Positions 20,470-29,278 are shown, counted from the first letter of the stretch. The stretch is DNA of 64,000 nt from Spirochaetales bacterium (GCA_015075425.1 JABTUL010000001.1:1674001-1738000); one strand, 5' to 3'. The notes: generated by a model from the sequence alone, not told the origin. Made by a program: numbers and translations.

Positions 20470-21812
20470 CCTGCCGCTCGCGCAGTCCGATTTTTGCGCA
20501 CTATGGCAAAATGAAAGTACACTGCGGATAAGGCAAAACACACGGAACAGACGATAGCCGTTGCATAACTGAAACCCTCAAAGAAATCAAGCCAGGATAA
20601 CTGCCCTCCTCCAAAGTTCTTGTAAAGCAAAAGAAAGACACTGCCCAGATAGCCAAAAGAATCTGTTACGTAAATCATAAAGCCCGCTGTGCCCACAAAT
20701 CCAATAGCGGCGATCATGCGATCAAAAAGCATACATCCGTAGGGAACATACCCTATATACAGCCCTGCTCCAACCAGTATCATCCAGTATACCGGGCCGA
20801 GCAAGCCCGCCTGGAAAGCGAGAGTCCCGAGGCCAATCAGCAGGCTTCCGGCAGCCATAAGTACCATAATAGTGATCAATGCCCGTTCATTGTCCTTGAT
20901 GCGCATGAGAAAACCAAGCATCAGCAGGACAATACACGAAATGAGGGCTTCGGGGTAAGTAAAAACGGCCGGGTCGGTGATTCCCAGTCCTTGATAGATT
21001 TCCACGGCAAAATTATCGCGAAAATCCCGATAGGCAGTTAAAAACATATATAGAAAGGTTAGCAAAAAAAGACCAGGAAAATACAGTTTCAAAAATCTCA
21101 GTCTCTCTTCGCCATTCATGGGCCGTCTTTCCGTCCGGAGCGCAATATCCTCTGCCGTCGGTGGAGGCAGTTGATTCAAAAAAAAGACACTGACCCCGAG
21201 CAAAGGCAAGAATAAGAGACCGGTCAGGAAGGGCATCCAGAACGGAGAAATGCCAGCTTCCAGAAGCATCCGGCCCGCCGTTTTGACAATGCCGCTGGCC
21301 ACAATGTAGCTGGCGCTCAGACCGGCCCCAAGGGCTTCAGAAACGCGCCGGCCTTCCAGGAAACCAAAAACCAGGCCCCATACCATACCAAGGGGGATAC
21401 CGTTCAGGAAAAGAAAGAGAATATTATACGGTGGAGGAATGATGGCAAATCCCAGTAAAGCCAATTGGGCAAAGAGTATCAGAGCAAGGATAGATGTCGC
21501 CCGTGCACTCCCGGTCACTTCTGAGATATACTTAATACCAAAGAATTTGGAAAGCATATAGCCGATCACCTGGGCAATGATGAGCATGATTTTGTAATCT
21601 ACCGCTTCCAGCAATGGGCCAAACCAGTGCAGAGAAACGGGGGCTTCCTCTTTAAACGTAGCGGCAGAGAAAGGTTTTCGGAAGGCATACATACAAAAAT
21701 AAGTCATAAAAGCAAAGAATATGGCATAGATAGAAAATGCGACCGGCCCCTGTTTTTCTATCCAGTTCTGAATGCGCGCAACTTTGATCATAGTCCAGAC
21801 TCGGGCAGGCAT
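20466..21812 (-). CDS. DUF5690-type major facilitator family transporter
   Basis: A 448-residue integral membrane protein with about 12 helices. The first helix reads AIFFAFMTYFCMYAFRKPF. Its closing MYAFRKPF resembles the YYLVRKNF motif of organophosphate:phosphate antiporters such as GlpT, where the Arg contacts phosphate. Other marks are GIPLGMVWGLVFGFLEGRR and GLYIGYVPYGCMLFDRMIA. The match is to the DUF5690 family, whose substrate is unknown. Start is ATG 21812 or ATG 21791; neither has a well-spaced ribosome site. Three 11-bp-spaced direct repeats upstream look like an OmpR/PhoB-type binding site. The phosphate-ester substrate idea is inference from the motif and the repeats. Confidence 0.8.
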   Translation of the reverse strand: MPARVWTMIKVARIQNWIEKQGPVAFSIYAIFFAFMTYFCMYAFRKPFSAATFKEEAPVSLHWFGPLLEAVDYKIMLIIAQVIGYMLSKFFGIKYISEVTGSARATSILALILFAQLALLGFAIIPPPYNILFLFLNGIPLGMVWGLVFGFLEGRRVSEALGAGLSASYIVASGIVKTAGRMLLEAGISPFWMPFLTGLLFLPLLGVSVFFLNQLPPPTAEDIALRTERRPMNGEERLRFLKLYFPGLFLLTFLYMFLTAYRDFRDNFAVEIYQGLGITDPAVFTYPEALISCIVLLMLGFLMRIKDNERALITIMVLMAAGSLLIGLGTLAFQAGLLGPVYWMILVGAGLYIGYVPYGCMLFDRMIAAIGFVGTAGFMIYVTDSFGYLGSVFLLLYKNFGGGQLSWLDFFEGFSYATAIVCSVCFALSAVYFHFAIVRKNRTARAAG

Positions 21813-21861
21813 TCCTTTTGATCAATAGATTTAAAATGCAGGCATCAGAACAGCGTCATGA

Positions 21862-21891
21862 TTCTGTAATTTTTCTGTAACTCTTTTGTAG
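21862..21891. promoter_or_regulatory. Three direct repeats at 11-bp spacing, Pho-box-like
   Basis: TTCTGTAA at 21862, TTCTGTAA at 21873 and TTTTGTAG at 21884: starts are exactly 11 bp apart. OmpR/PhoB-family regulators bind such repeats, and CTGTAA resembles the CTGTCA unit of the E. coli Pho box. It lies 50-80 bases upstream of the transporter start. No well-placed -10 is evident, the best being TTTAAAT about 26 bases downstream. Confidence 0.45.
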
Positions 21892-21915
21892 CAGGATCAG
21901 TCAGCAACCGGACCG

Positions 21916-23709
21916 CTATTCCCATTCGATGGTTCCTGGTGGTTTACCCGTCAAATCGTACAGCACCAGGTCAATGTTCGCATCGGTCATGAGTTTTGCG
22001 GCAATGGCCAGGCGGTGGCTTGCATCCATAAGAAAGGGGGATGCGGTCATTGCATCGAGAGACACGACCGGACGCAGGATTAACGCCTCCCCGTGCCCCT
22101 GACTGAGCGGACACAGGACCACCGGACATTGCCAGATTTGCGCATACAATCCATTTTCTTTCAGGAATTCGTAAACTATTCGATCCGCACGGCGCAGCAC
22201 TTCAATGCGTTCCGGAGTTAAAAAGGCGCGCCGGAGTCGCGGAAGTACTCCCGAATGGCGCTCGGCGAGAGTCAGAAGAACACGATTGACCAGCGGGTTT
22301 TCGTTGCAATAGCGAAGTGCTTTCTGACACAGATCTGATAGTTGAAATTCCCCTGTCGTTCGTAGCAGCAGCGGATGGGCATAGCTGCGGGCATCGCCCT
22401 GGACTCCTACCGATTTCACCGGGAGAACAAAAGTAGAAAGGCCCTCCCATCCCGAAGGATATTCCTTTGCCATTTCACCTTCCCCGGCTGAGCACAAACA
22501 GCGAATGGCAAGGCCCGGTCCGGGGAAGGGATGCCTCATAATCAGTTCTTCCGGCAGCCCGAGCAACCGACCTACCTGTCTGACTTCATCTTTGTACAGG
22601 TCGCGCAGGGGTTCGACAACGCGGCCGGCCGCTATCATTTCCGTTACTACATCAACCCGATTGTGGTGCGTTTTGATTTTATGACTGTGTCTGGTTCCAC
22701 CGGATTCTATTGTATCTGGATATATGGTCCCCTGCCCTAAAAACCAATCCTGAACATTCAGTTCCATTTTCTCCAATTCTCTTTCCCTGACAGCCAGAAA
22801 TTCCCGACCGATGATGGTTCGTTTTTCCTCCGGGTCAGTGACATCCGCAAGGCGGGAAAAAAAATCCCGGGCCGCATGAGCGACTCGCAGGTCGATCCCC
22901 AGTTCATGAAATGAGGCGACAACATTCTCGATCTCTGAGGCCCTCATGAAACCTGTATCAATTAAGAGACCACGCAGGTGAAGAGCCGGTAGCGCCCGCG
23001 AAAGCAGGGCAAACGCCACGGTAGAATCCACGCCACCGGAAATGAGCATAAAAACTCGTTGCTCCGCGTATTTGTCTCTCAGCTCCCTGATCGTCCGCTC
23101 AAGATAGTCGTCCATTTTCCAGGATTTTGCCAGTCCGCACAGAGAAATAAAGTTTTCCAGGTAAAGGTCTCCCTGATCGGTGCCCATTACCTCCGGATGA
23201 AACTGCAGACCATAAATTTTCTTTTGCACATGGCCAATGGCCGCATAGGGACAATCCTCTGTCCGGCCGAGAGCCACAAAGCCAGGAGGCAGGCTGGCCA
23301 GCGAGTCGCCGTGACTCATCCAGACCCGCGAGGAACCGGCAGCACCCTGAAAAATTCCTGTACAATCAAGCACGGAAAGCATGGCTGCTCCGTATTCCCG
23401 GATCTCTGAACGGTGAACCTCTGCTCCCAGTTGCAGAGCGATCAGTTGCAATCCATAGCAGATGCCCAGCACGGGTAAACCAGAGGTCAGGAGTTCCTCC
23501 GGTGTCCGCGGGGCTCCTTCCTCATAGACTGATGCCGGGCCGCCAGAATAGACCAGGCCACGGACTCCCGGAAGTCGCGATGCCTCCAGAGCATCTTCCA
23601 CGGCCACGATTTCACTGAGCGCACCCAGGCGCCGGATACGGGAGGCGATCAAATGGGCATACTGGCCGCCAAAGTCTACCACCAGGATGCGCGGGTCGGT
23701 CACTTGCAT
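21916..23709 (-). CDS. guaA: GMP synthase (glutamine-hydrolysing), long eukaryote-like form
   Basis: Aminates XMP to GMP. The glutamine amidotransferase domain (residues 1-190) has the nucleophile in GICYGLQLIA and the His/Glu in LQFHPEVMG. The ATP pyrophosphatase domain has the PP-loop SGGVDSTVAF. It is 597 residues, versus about 510-525 in most bacteria. The extra ~100 residues lie between FPGPGLAIRCL and ADRIVYEFLKENG, and include FVLPVKSVGVQGDARSY, very like the matching inserted domain of human GMP synthetase. The C-terminus KPPGTIEWE is canonical. It diverges from the ClpS-like gene 38 bp away. Confidence 0.97.
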   Translation of the reverse strand: MQVTDPRILVVDFGGQYAHLIASRIRRLGALSEIVAVEDALEASRLPGVRGLVYSGGPASVYEEGAPRTPEELLTSGLPVLGICYGLQLIALQLGAEVHRSEIREYGAAMLSVLDCTGIFQGAAGSSRVWMSHGDSLASLPPGFVALGRTEDCPYAAIGHVQKKIYGLQFHPEVMGTDQGDLYLENFISLCGLAKSWKMDDYLERTIRELRDKYAEQRVFMLISGGVDSTVAFALLSRALPALHLRGLLIDTGFMRASEIENVVASFHELGIDLRVAHAARDFFSRLADVTDPEEKRTIIGREFLAVRERELEKMELNVQDWFLGQGTIYPDTIESGGTRHSHKIKTHHNRVDVVTEMIAAGRVVEPLRDLYKDEVRQVGRLLGLPEELIMRHPFPGPGLAIRCLCSAGEGEMAKEYPSGWEGLSTFVLPVKSVGVQGDARSYAHPLLLRTTGEFQLSDLCQKALRYCNENPLVNRVLLTLAERHSGVLPRLRRAFLTPERIEVLRRADRIVYEFLKENGLYAQIWQCPVVLCPLSQGHGEALILRPVVSLDAMTASPFLMDASHRLAIAAKLMTDANIDLVLYDLTGKPPGTIEWE

Positions 23710-23747
23710 TCTACTTTACCTGAGGGCTCATCCGGGAAAAATGAAAC

Positions 23748-24059
23748 ATGAGGTCAGGGCCTGCTACGCTGCGCGAAAATCCAGCATATTCCAGGACGGA
23801 AGTTTTTCCAGAGAAGGAAAACGAGCTCTACGCTGTTGTGATTATTGACAATGATCACAATACATACCAGCAGGTTATCGACATCTGTATGAAAGCACTG
23901 GGTTGCGATTTCCAGCATGCCTTCTCCATAGCCCTGGCTGTTGACAATAACGGCGAAGCTGAGGTACTGCGCGCACCTTTAGATGAGGCCCGGCGTATTG
24001 CCTCGATCATTGAAACCATAGGAATCGAAGTCCGCCTGCTGCCACTTCTGGCCGGCTGA
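23748..24059 (+). CDS. ClpS-like Clp protease adaptor, divergent
   Basis: A 103-residue protein. Residues 26-103 match the ClpS fold: strand YAVVIIDND, helix TYQQVIDICMKAL, GCDFQHAFSIALAVDNNGEAEV, and the final helix EARRIASIIETIGIEV. ClpS delivers substrates with destabilising N-terminal residues to ClpA or ClpC, and clpC lies 5 kb away. Aligned by eye with E. coli ClpS, the N-end pocket is altered: NDD becomes DND, the gate Met positions become Tyr and Ala, and His66 becomes Asp. Specificity may therefore differ. A 25-residue polar N-terminal tail is normal for ClpS. Confidence 0.75.
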   Translation: MRSGPATLRENPAYSRTEVFPEKENELYAVVIIDNDHNTYQQVIDICMKALGCDFQHAFSIALAVDNNGEAEVLRAPLDEARRIASIIETIGIEVRLLPLLAG

Positions 24060-24069
24060 GGCGCAATTC

Positions 24070-25293
24070 TTAAACCATATCCAGCAAGTGGCCCAGTCTG
24101 GTTTTTTTTGTTTGTAGATACTTAATGTTATTCTCACCAGGCGGAATGTGCAATCCCAGCCGTCCGCTGATTTTCAAGCCGTAACCCTCAAGCCCCACAA
24201 TTTTGCGGGGATTGTTGGTCAAAAGACGAATCGTGCTGAGCTTCAGGTCAGCCAGAATCTGTGCACCGATGCCATAATCACGTAAATCCGGGTCAAAACC
24301 GAGGCGCTTGTTGGCTTCAACTGTATCAAGTCCCGTATCTTGCAAGGCATAAGCTTTGATTTTATTGATCAGCCCGATTCCCCGACCTTCCTGGCGGATG
24401 TAGAGCAGTACACCCTGCCCTGCTTCAGAGATCATGGCCAGAGCCTTATGCAATTGCTCCCCGCAATCACAGCGGCCGGAGTGAAAAATATCGCCGGTAA
24501 GACACTCGCTATGCACACGCACCAGAACATCTTCCTTTCCGGCAACATCTCCCATCACCAGAGCGACATGCATTTTATCATCAATGGTTGTGCTGTACAC
24601 ATGAATGGTAAAATCCCCGAACTCTGTGGGCAGGAGGGAAGTGGCCTCCCGCCTGATCAATGAATCTTTCTGCCTTCTATAATAGATAAGATCCTGAATG
24701 GTGTACAGAGGAATTTTGTGCTGATGGGAAAATTCAACCAGATCAGGCAGGCGAGCCATACTGCCATCTTCATTCATGATTTCACAGATAACCGCAGCCG
24801 CTTTCTTTCCGGCCAGACGACACAGATCAACACTGGCTTCTGTATGGCCGGCTCGACGCAGAACTCCTCCGGGCACTGCCCGCAAAGGAAAGATGTGACC
24901 GGGACGCACCAGATCATCCGGCCCGGACGAAGGATCGGCAAGCACCTGAACTGTTCGCGCCCGATCCGGGGCGGAGATGCCTGTGCTGATGCCGGATCGG
25001 GCGTCCACGGATACGGTAAAGGCCGTACGCATCAACTCCGTATTCTGCGACACCATCTGACCCAGTTCCAGCCGTTCGAGGATACTCCCCTCCAGCGGGA
25101 CGCAGATCAGCCCTCTGGCGTGGCGGGCCATGAAATTGATGGCCTGGGCATCACAATCCTCCGCGGCAATGACCAGATCCCCCTCATTCTCCCGGTCGTG
25201 AGAATCGACCAGAATGATCATCTTGCCCGATCGAATTGTTTCTATGGCCGATTCAATGTTACGGATGGCCTGTGACTGGTCCACACTGTTCAT
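24070..25293 (-). CDS. ribBA: Bifunctional RibBA: DHBP synthase / GTP cyclohydrolase II
   Basis: Catalyses the two entry steps of riboflavin synthesis. Residues 1-210 are the 3,4-dihydroxy-2-butanone-4-phosphate synthase domain with [12 protein letters not shown] and GHTEASVDL. Residues 215-400 are GTP cyclohydrolase II, with the zinc ligands in [14 protein letters not shown], the catalytic QEGRGIGL and the C-terminal VGLEGYGL region. Both sets of key residues are present, so both activities are expected. The upstream gap is only 67 bases, shared with the divergent STAS gene, too short for an FMN riboswitch. Other riboflavin genes are not in the window. Confidence 0.96.
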   Translation of the reverse strand: MNSVDQSQAIRNIESAIETIRSGKMIILVDSHDRENEGDLVIAAEDCDAQAINFMARHARGLICVPLEGSILERLELGQMVSQNTELMRTAFTVSVDARSGISTGISAPDRARTVQVLADPSSGPDDLVRPGHIFPLRAVPGGVLRRAGHTEASVDLCRLAGKKAAAVICEIMNEDGSMARLPDLVEFSHQHKIPLYTIQDLIYYRRQKDSLIRREATSLLPTEFGDFTIHVYSTTIDDKMHVALVMGDVAGKEDVLVRVHSECLTGDIFHSGRCDCGEQLHKALAMISEAGQGVLLYIRQEGRGIGLINKIKAYALQDTGLDTVEANKRLGFDPDLRDYGIGAQILADLKLSTIRLLTNNPRKIVGLEGYGLKISGRLGLHIPPGENNIKYLQTKKTRLGHLLDMV

Positions 25294-25360
25294 CTAAATT
25301 CAAGCCGTTTCCCGGGCAAGGTTTTCTTGACGGCTAATAGCCACCGGACAGGAAACCCCG

Positions 25361-25687
25361 ATGCAAATGCAGGAGCGTCGTGGAAAGGAAAGTTTGTTGC
25401 TCGAGCTGGAGGGCAAATTTGATATAGAGGAGGCCATGCGCTTTGAGAGCCGGGTCAATGCCGTGCTTCCCGAGCGGATCAAAACCATAGCCCTTGACCT
25501 AGAAAAGCTCACCTATATTGATAGCTCGGCTATTGGTTCGATTATTAAAATTATGAACCTGGTGCGTAATTATGATGGGGAACTCGTTTTACTGGGAGTT
25601 TCCCCGCATATCCGCAACATATTTGCCCTGGCCCGCCTGGAAAGTTTTTTTGACATTAGAGAAAAGGAAAATTTTTCTTTAGTTTGA
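25361..25687 (+). CDS. STAS-domain anti-sigma factor antagonist
   Basis: A 108-residue single STAS domain like SpoIIAA or RsbV. The phosphorylatable serine sits in LTYIDSSAIGSI. The usual beta-alpha alternation ends with LARLESFFDI. Such proteins switch partners with an anti-sigma kinase, but no RsbW-like kinase is adjacent, so its partner lies elsewhere. AGGA upstream of the ATG is a fair ribosome site. The coding end overlaps the convergent gamma-carbonic anhydrase gene by 9 bases. Confidence 0.9.
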   Translation: MQMQERRGKESLLLELEGKFDIEEAMRFESRVNAVLPERIKTIALDLEKLTYIDSSAIGSIIKIMNLVRNYDGELVLLGVSPHIRNIFALARLESFFDIREKENFSLV

Positions 25688-26248
25688 ACTTGTAAGTGTT
25701 TTATACAGATCCCTGGCCTTCTTCGCAAGTGCGTCTTTATCAATGGTCAGTGGCTTTTTCTTTCTCGCCTTCAGATGCTCTGCCAGAGCAATGTATTCCA
25801 GGGAGCCGGCCAATGTCAGTAGATACGGGGCCCGATTTTCTTTGATGATGATTTTTCCTTCTTTTTCATACACCAGTGCATAAGCTGGTATGCCCGTGTT
25901 TCCGCGAATCAGGCAACGGGCTGTAACCACGGCAAAATCCCCGATGGTCGCCCCATCCAGCACAATGCAACCAATGCCCACAAGGGCCCCCCGGCCTATG
26001 CTGCAACCATGCAGTATCGCTCCATGCCCGATCAGAGCATAGTCACCGATCATGAGCGGATGATCCGGATCCACATGCAACGTGCAGTTATCCTGAATAT
26101 TCACTCCCTGACCGATGGTAATTGTGTTCAGATCCCCACGAAGCACACTGCCCGGCCAGATGGACGTATTCGTGCCCAGGGTGACCGAGCCCATTACACT
26201 GGCCATTTTGTGCACATAGGCTCCTTGCTTTGTGCTCATCCAACTCAT
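25679..26248 (-). CDS. Gamma-class carbonic anhydrase family protein
   Basis: A 189-residue left-handed beta-helix protein of the gamma-carbonic anhydrase/YrdA type. Hexapeptide turns run from about residue 15 to 130 (VMGSVTLGTNTSIWPGSVLR, DNCTLHVDPDHP, IGDYALIGHGAILHGC). The three zinc histidines are placed in TLHV, GHGA and LHGC. The C-terminal helix LTLAGSLEYIALAEHLK packs on the helix as in relatives. Many family members have weak or no measured carbonic anhydrase activity. It overlaps the AAA-VWA gene by 4 bases, so the two are translated from one message. Confidence 0.9.
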   Translation of the reverse strand: MSWMSTKQGAYVHKMASVMGSVTLGTNTSIWPGSVLRGDLNTITIGQGVNIQDNCTLHVDPDHPLMIGDYALIGHGAILHGCSIGRGALVGIGCIVLDGATIGDFAVVTARCLIRGNTGIPAYALVYEKEGKIIIKENRAPYLLTLAGSLEYIALAEHLKARKKKPLTIDKDALAKKARDLYKTLTSSN

Positions 26249-29244
26249 GCAACTCCTGCAACATGATAACGGTGGATGAGTTCCGTAATGCGACCGGCCA
26301 GAAGCGAAGGCAGGCTTGCATAATTTTCACTGCCAATGAAAAGCGATTCATGAAAAGCGGCATCGGGAATCGCCCTCGGGCCGATGCCCGCACCAACGCA
26401 AATGATCCCCTGATGACTGTAAGCATCCACAGCTTCTTTGAGATAGCGGGTATCTGCCGCGGTAATGTCGCGAGCCATGGAAACTCGTCCGCGTGCTCCG
26501 CGAAAATCAGAAACAAATATAAGAATTCTTGTCCGTGCTTCCTTGCTGAAAGCCTGAGCCAGTTCGCCAATCACCTGGTATTCGGCTACAGTATCTCCGT
26601 GCCAGCCCTCACAGAGGCCTTCCCAGAGTTCCTTTTCCATCTCCTGTGTGAAGAACGCATCCGGTTTCTTGTACCAGACCAGGTCAATGTGCTTCTTGCT
26701 ATTGGCAAGATCACTGTAGCCGGATACGCCAAACTCAATGCGGTGATTGCTCAAAATCCGCGAGAGACTCATCAGCGCCACGAGGACGGCCACACTGTAA
26801 TCAAAGTTAAAGATACGGCGGCCCTTGTTGACCGCAAACAGGACCTGGATTCCTTTCAGGCGATCTTCTTCCACAGATAGCGTCGTTCTGTCAAAGATTC
26901 GCCCATCGGATTTTCCGTTGAGGTATGCCAGGTAGCGTCGAACATCGAGGCGCGATCCCTGGTCCAGGTAACGCCGGCGGATCTGGATTTCCGGATCAAA
27001 CAATCGATCAATATCAAGGATGGCCTGTTCAATGCCGGCATCGAATAATGCTTTGAATTCCTGCAGGCTTACGCCCATACTGTAGGGCCATAAAGGACGG
27101 CGCTTGCGCAGAAATTCCTGGTAGATTTCTTCCGTGCGGTATCCCCAGCCGCCGCCCCCCTGACCGGGCTCACCCTGCCCTTTATTCCCCCGGGTGTCCG
27201 AGCCATACCAGGCGTCCGGGCCTTCTTTGGTACTGCCTCCCGTTTCCGGAGTATCGATCTCAATTCCTTTCTTGATGGCATCACCGGTGAGTTTACGGCG
27301 CGCCTTACCGGTATGCGCCTCCCGATAGTGTTCCTCCGGATTCCAGTCAATCCGATCCTTGTAGGTGCTCTGTTTTAAGACTTTTTTTTTTGCTTCTATT
27401 TCTTGAATTTTTGCCGGATCGACTCCTGCGAGAAGTTCTTTCAAAAGGCGCATGGCCTGATCTCTCTCCCGGGCGTCAGCGATCTCATGGATGTAAGCTA
27501 TACCGGCACCGCGTTCGAGCGCGAGCAGACCCTGCTCTGCATAGGCCAGCAGATGTTCGGCCCAGCGCCGGAAATTGGTCAGACCAAAACTGTAAGCTTC
27601 CACACTAAAACCACCAATTTCACGGCGGTGGGCTTTCTCCCGCAGGGCGAGGTGAAAGCGGGCCATGCGTTGGGCCACATCCCGGTCCACCGGCAAAAGA
27701 GCGCAGGCAAAATCGGTTAGACTTTCAACGCTTACCAGGGGATGAACAACGAATGCTGAGAACCTGTTGCGGAAGGCACGCGACACAGATGGTGAACTTT
27801 TTGTCAAACGAAAGTGTTTAACAGCAAAAATTCGCGCATCATCGGAGAGTAGCAGAACTTCCTGTTCCCCCGATTCCGGCGGCAGGACCAGCGCACGCGC
27901 GTCATCGGTCAGCATATTGAGCTTTTCAACAAGTTCCGGTCCGGCCGCTTCCAGCCCGCGCAAAAGAATGTAGTCGCCCATTTTTACAGCGCGCGTGAGC
28001 GGACCATCAACCCAGGTGACCTGGCCGGATTCCCCCTCACGGGTGACGGGCTTGAGCCCACCCAGAATATCTGCCGTATGCATTCCCCGGGACAGAGAAA
28101 TCGTCGTCAGGTTTTTTCCAGCAAGTGCGGCAAAGAAACTGGCAAACTCCTCGGGCTCAACATCGGCATCACTTTCCAGAAGTACATTCTCCCCCATTTC
28201 CACGGATCTGGCCAGCGACTCAAGCAATTCCAGCCGGGCCATGACAGCCGGGTGGGACCGGACAGCCTGATGAACACGGGTCTGTAAATTCTCTTTTTTT
28301 ACGGTCAGATGGGCACGACCGATTACGATTCTTCCAGCCTCCTCATGGACTGCTGGACGAATCAGAATTTTTTCCGGGGTCTTTTGCCCGATAAGCTCTT
28401 GGATAAAAGTTCGATCCGCCGGACTGCGGAACGGACTCAAATAAATATCGGAAACTTCACTGAGGGGATCCTGCCTGGCAGAGACAACGCGTGCTGCCAC
28501 CCGCTTGAGATTGCGTAAATTAAAATGAAAACGTTCCAGGTCATTGACGCCCAGCTTGCGTGCGAACAAGGCCTCCTCCATGGCCTGATTGATGCGCACC
28601 AGCTCCGCAATCTCTTCATCCTCAAGAGGGTACAATTCCCGAATGATGGTGGCCAGTTCCTCCGGGGGATACGAATCCACATACACTGCAGCAAAGTGCT
28701 TCTGGATTTCGCGCGGCAGACTTTTGCGTCCTTCAAATCCCGTGGCCGGATTCTGGGTGGCAACAAAGGAAAAGCCCTCGCGAGCCTCAATGATCGATCC
28801 ATCCCCCTCCAGCAGTTCCAGGCACCCGTCTGTAAAAACGGAGCTGAAGCGTTTGAGGACTTCCGGGGGTGCCAGATTCATTTCATCGGCCACAAAAGTG
28901 GAACCCGATCGTAGCGCCCGGGCCAGCAGTCCATCCTGCCAGACGAATTGATGACTGACCGGATCAATGCGATAGGCACCGATCAAATCCTCAGGCAGTG
29001 TATCTTCATTAAACGAGTAACGATAGACCGGGTGGCGGCGTTCCTGGTTGATATAATAGATCAGGGCATTTTTTCCCGAGCCGGCATCCCCGACCAGAAG
29101 GACGTTACGAAATTGTAGCAGCGGGTACAGAATGCGCTCCAGATTCCGCTCTGTAGTGGGCGTAAGTTTGAGGCGAGTTTCCGGGATCCAGCCAGCTTGA
29201 CCGGTTACGGGAATCGTCAGCCCAGCAATCGTGACTTGATCCAT
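26245..29244 (-). CDS. Midasin-like protein: active AAA, degenerate AAA, linker and degenerate VWA
   Basis: A 999-residue protein. AAA1 (about 30-250) is MoxR/dynein-like, with Walker A GDAGSGKN at 52-59 (N where S/T is usual) and Walker B FVADEMNLAP at 117-125. AAA2 (about 335-560) keeps the midasin-like layout (VSRAFRNRF near 487-495), but its P-loop region is NVLLESDADVEP and its Walker B is YILLRGLEAAGPE, so it should not hydrolyse ATP. A Lys/Gly-rich linker (near 640-720, TRGNKGQGEPGQGGGGW) precedes a VWA-like domain in which the MIDAS DxSxS is replaced by VNKGRR, while ILIFVSDFRG and GDT remain. Probably a remodelling ATPase; client unknown. In operon with a gamma-carbonic anhydrase gene. 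Confidence 0.85.
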   Translation of the reverse strand: MDQVTIAGLTIPVTGQAGWIPETRLKLTPTTERNLERILYPLLQFRNVLLVGDAGSGKNALIYYINQERRHPVYRYSFNEDTLPEDLIGAYRIDPVSHQFVWQDGLLARALRSGSTFVADEMNLAPPEVLKRFSSVFTDGCLELLEGDGSIIEAREGFSFVATQNPATGFEGRKSLPREIQKHFAAVYVDSYPPEELATIIRELYPLEDEEIAELVRINQAMEEALFARKLGVNDLERFHFNLRNLKRVAARVVSARQDPLSEVSDIYLSPFRSPADRTFIQELIGQKTPEKILIRPAVHEEAGRIVIGRAHLTVKKENLQTRVHQAVRSHPAVMARLELLESLARSVEMGENVLLESDADVEPEEFASFFAALAGKNLTTISLSRGMHTADILGGLKPVTREGESGQVTWVDGPLTRAVKMGDYILLRGLEAAGPELVEKLNMLTDDARALVLPPESGEQEVLLLSDDARIFAVKHFRLTKSSPSVSRAFRNRFSAFVVHPLVSVESLTDFACALLPVDRDVAQRMARFHLALREKAHRREIGGFSVEAYSFGLTNFRRWAEHLLAYAEQGLLALERGAGIAYIHEIADARERDQAMRLLKELLAGVDPAKIQEIEAKKKVLKQSTYKDRIDWNPEEHYREAHTGKARRKLTGDAIKKGIEIDTPETGGSTKEGPDAWYGSDTRGNKGQGEPGQGGGGWGYRTEEIYQEFLRKRRPLWPYSMGVSLQEFKALFDAGIEQAILDIDRLFDPEIQIRRRYLDQGSRLDVRRYLAYLNGKSDGRIFDRTTLSVEEDRLKGIQVLFAVNKGRRIFNFDYSVAVLVALMSLSRILSNHRIEFGVSGYSDLANSKKHIDLVWYKKPDAFFTQEMEKELWEGLCEGWHGDTVAEYQVIGELAQAFSKEARTRILIFVSDFRGARGRVSMARDITAADTRYLKEAVDAYSHQGIICVGAGIGPRAIPDAAFHESLFIGSENYASLPSLLAGRITELIHRYHVAGVA

Positions 29245-29262
29245 AATGCAGCAATCTTATGT

Positions 29263-29278
29263 TTGACCGGCGGGTCAA
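29263..29278. promoter_or_regulatory. Palindrome between divergent AAA-VWA and aminotransferase genes
   Basis: TTGACC, GGCG, GGTCAA: a perfect 6-bp dyad with a 4-base spacer. It is centred in the 52-base divergent gap, about 18 bases from each start codon. It may be an operator for both genes; TTGACC could also act as a -35 element toward the aminotransferase, but the -10 at that distance is poor. Confidence 0.35.

Noticed and set aside
25294-25360. FMN riboswitch before ribBA
   Set aside because: The 67-base gap is too short and holds only a small GGCTA-A-TAGCC palindrome and the STAS ribosome site.
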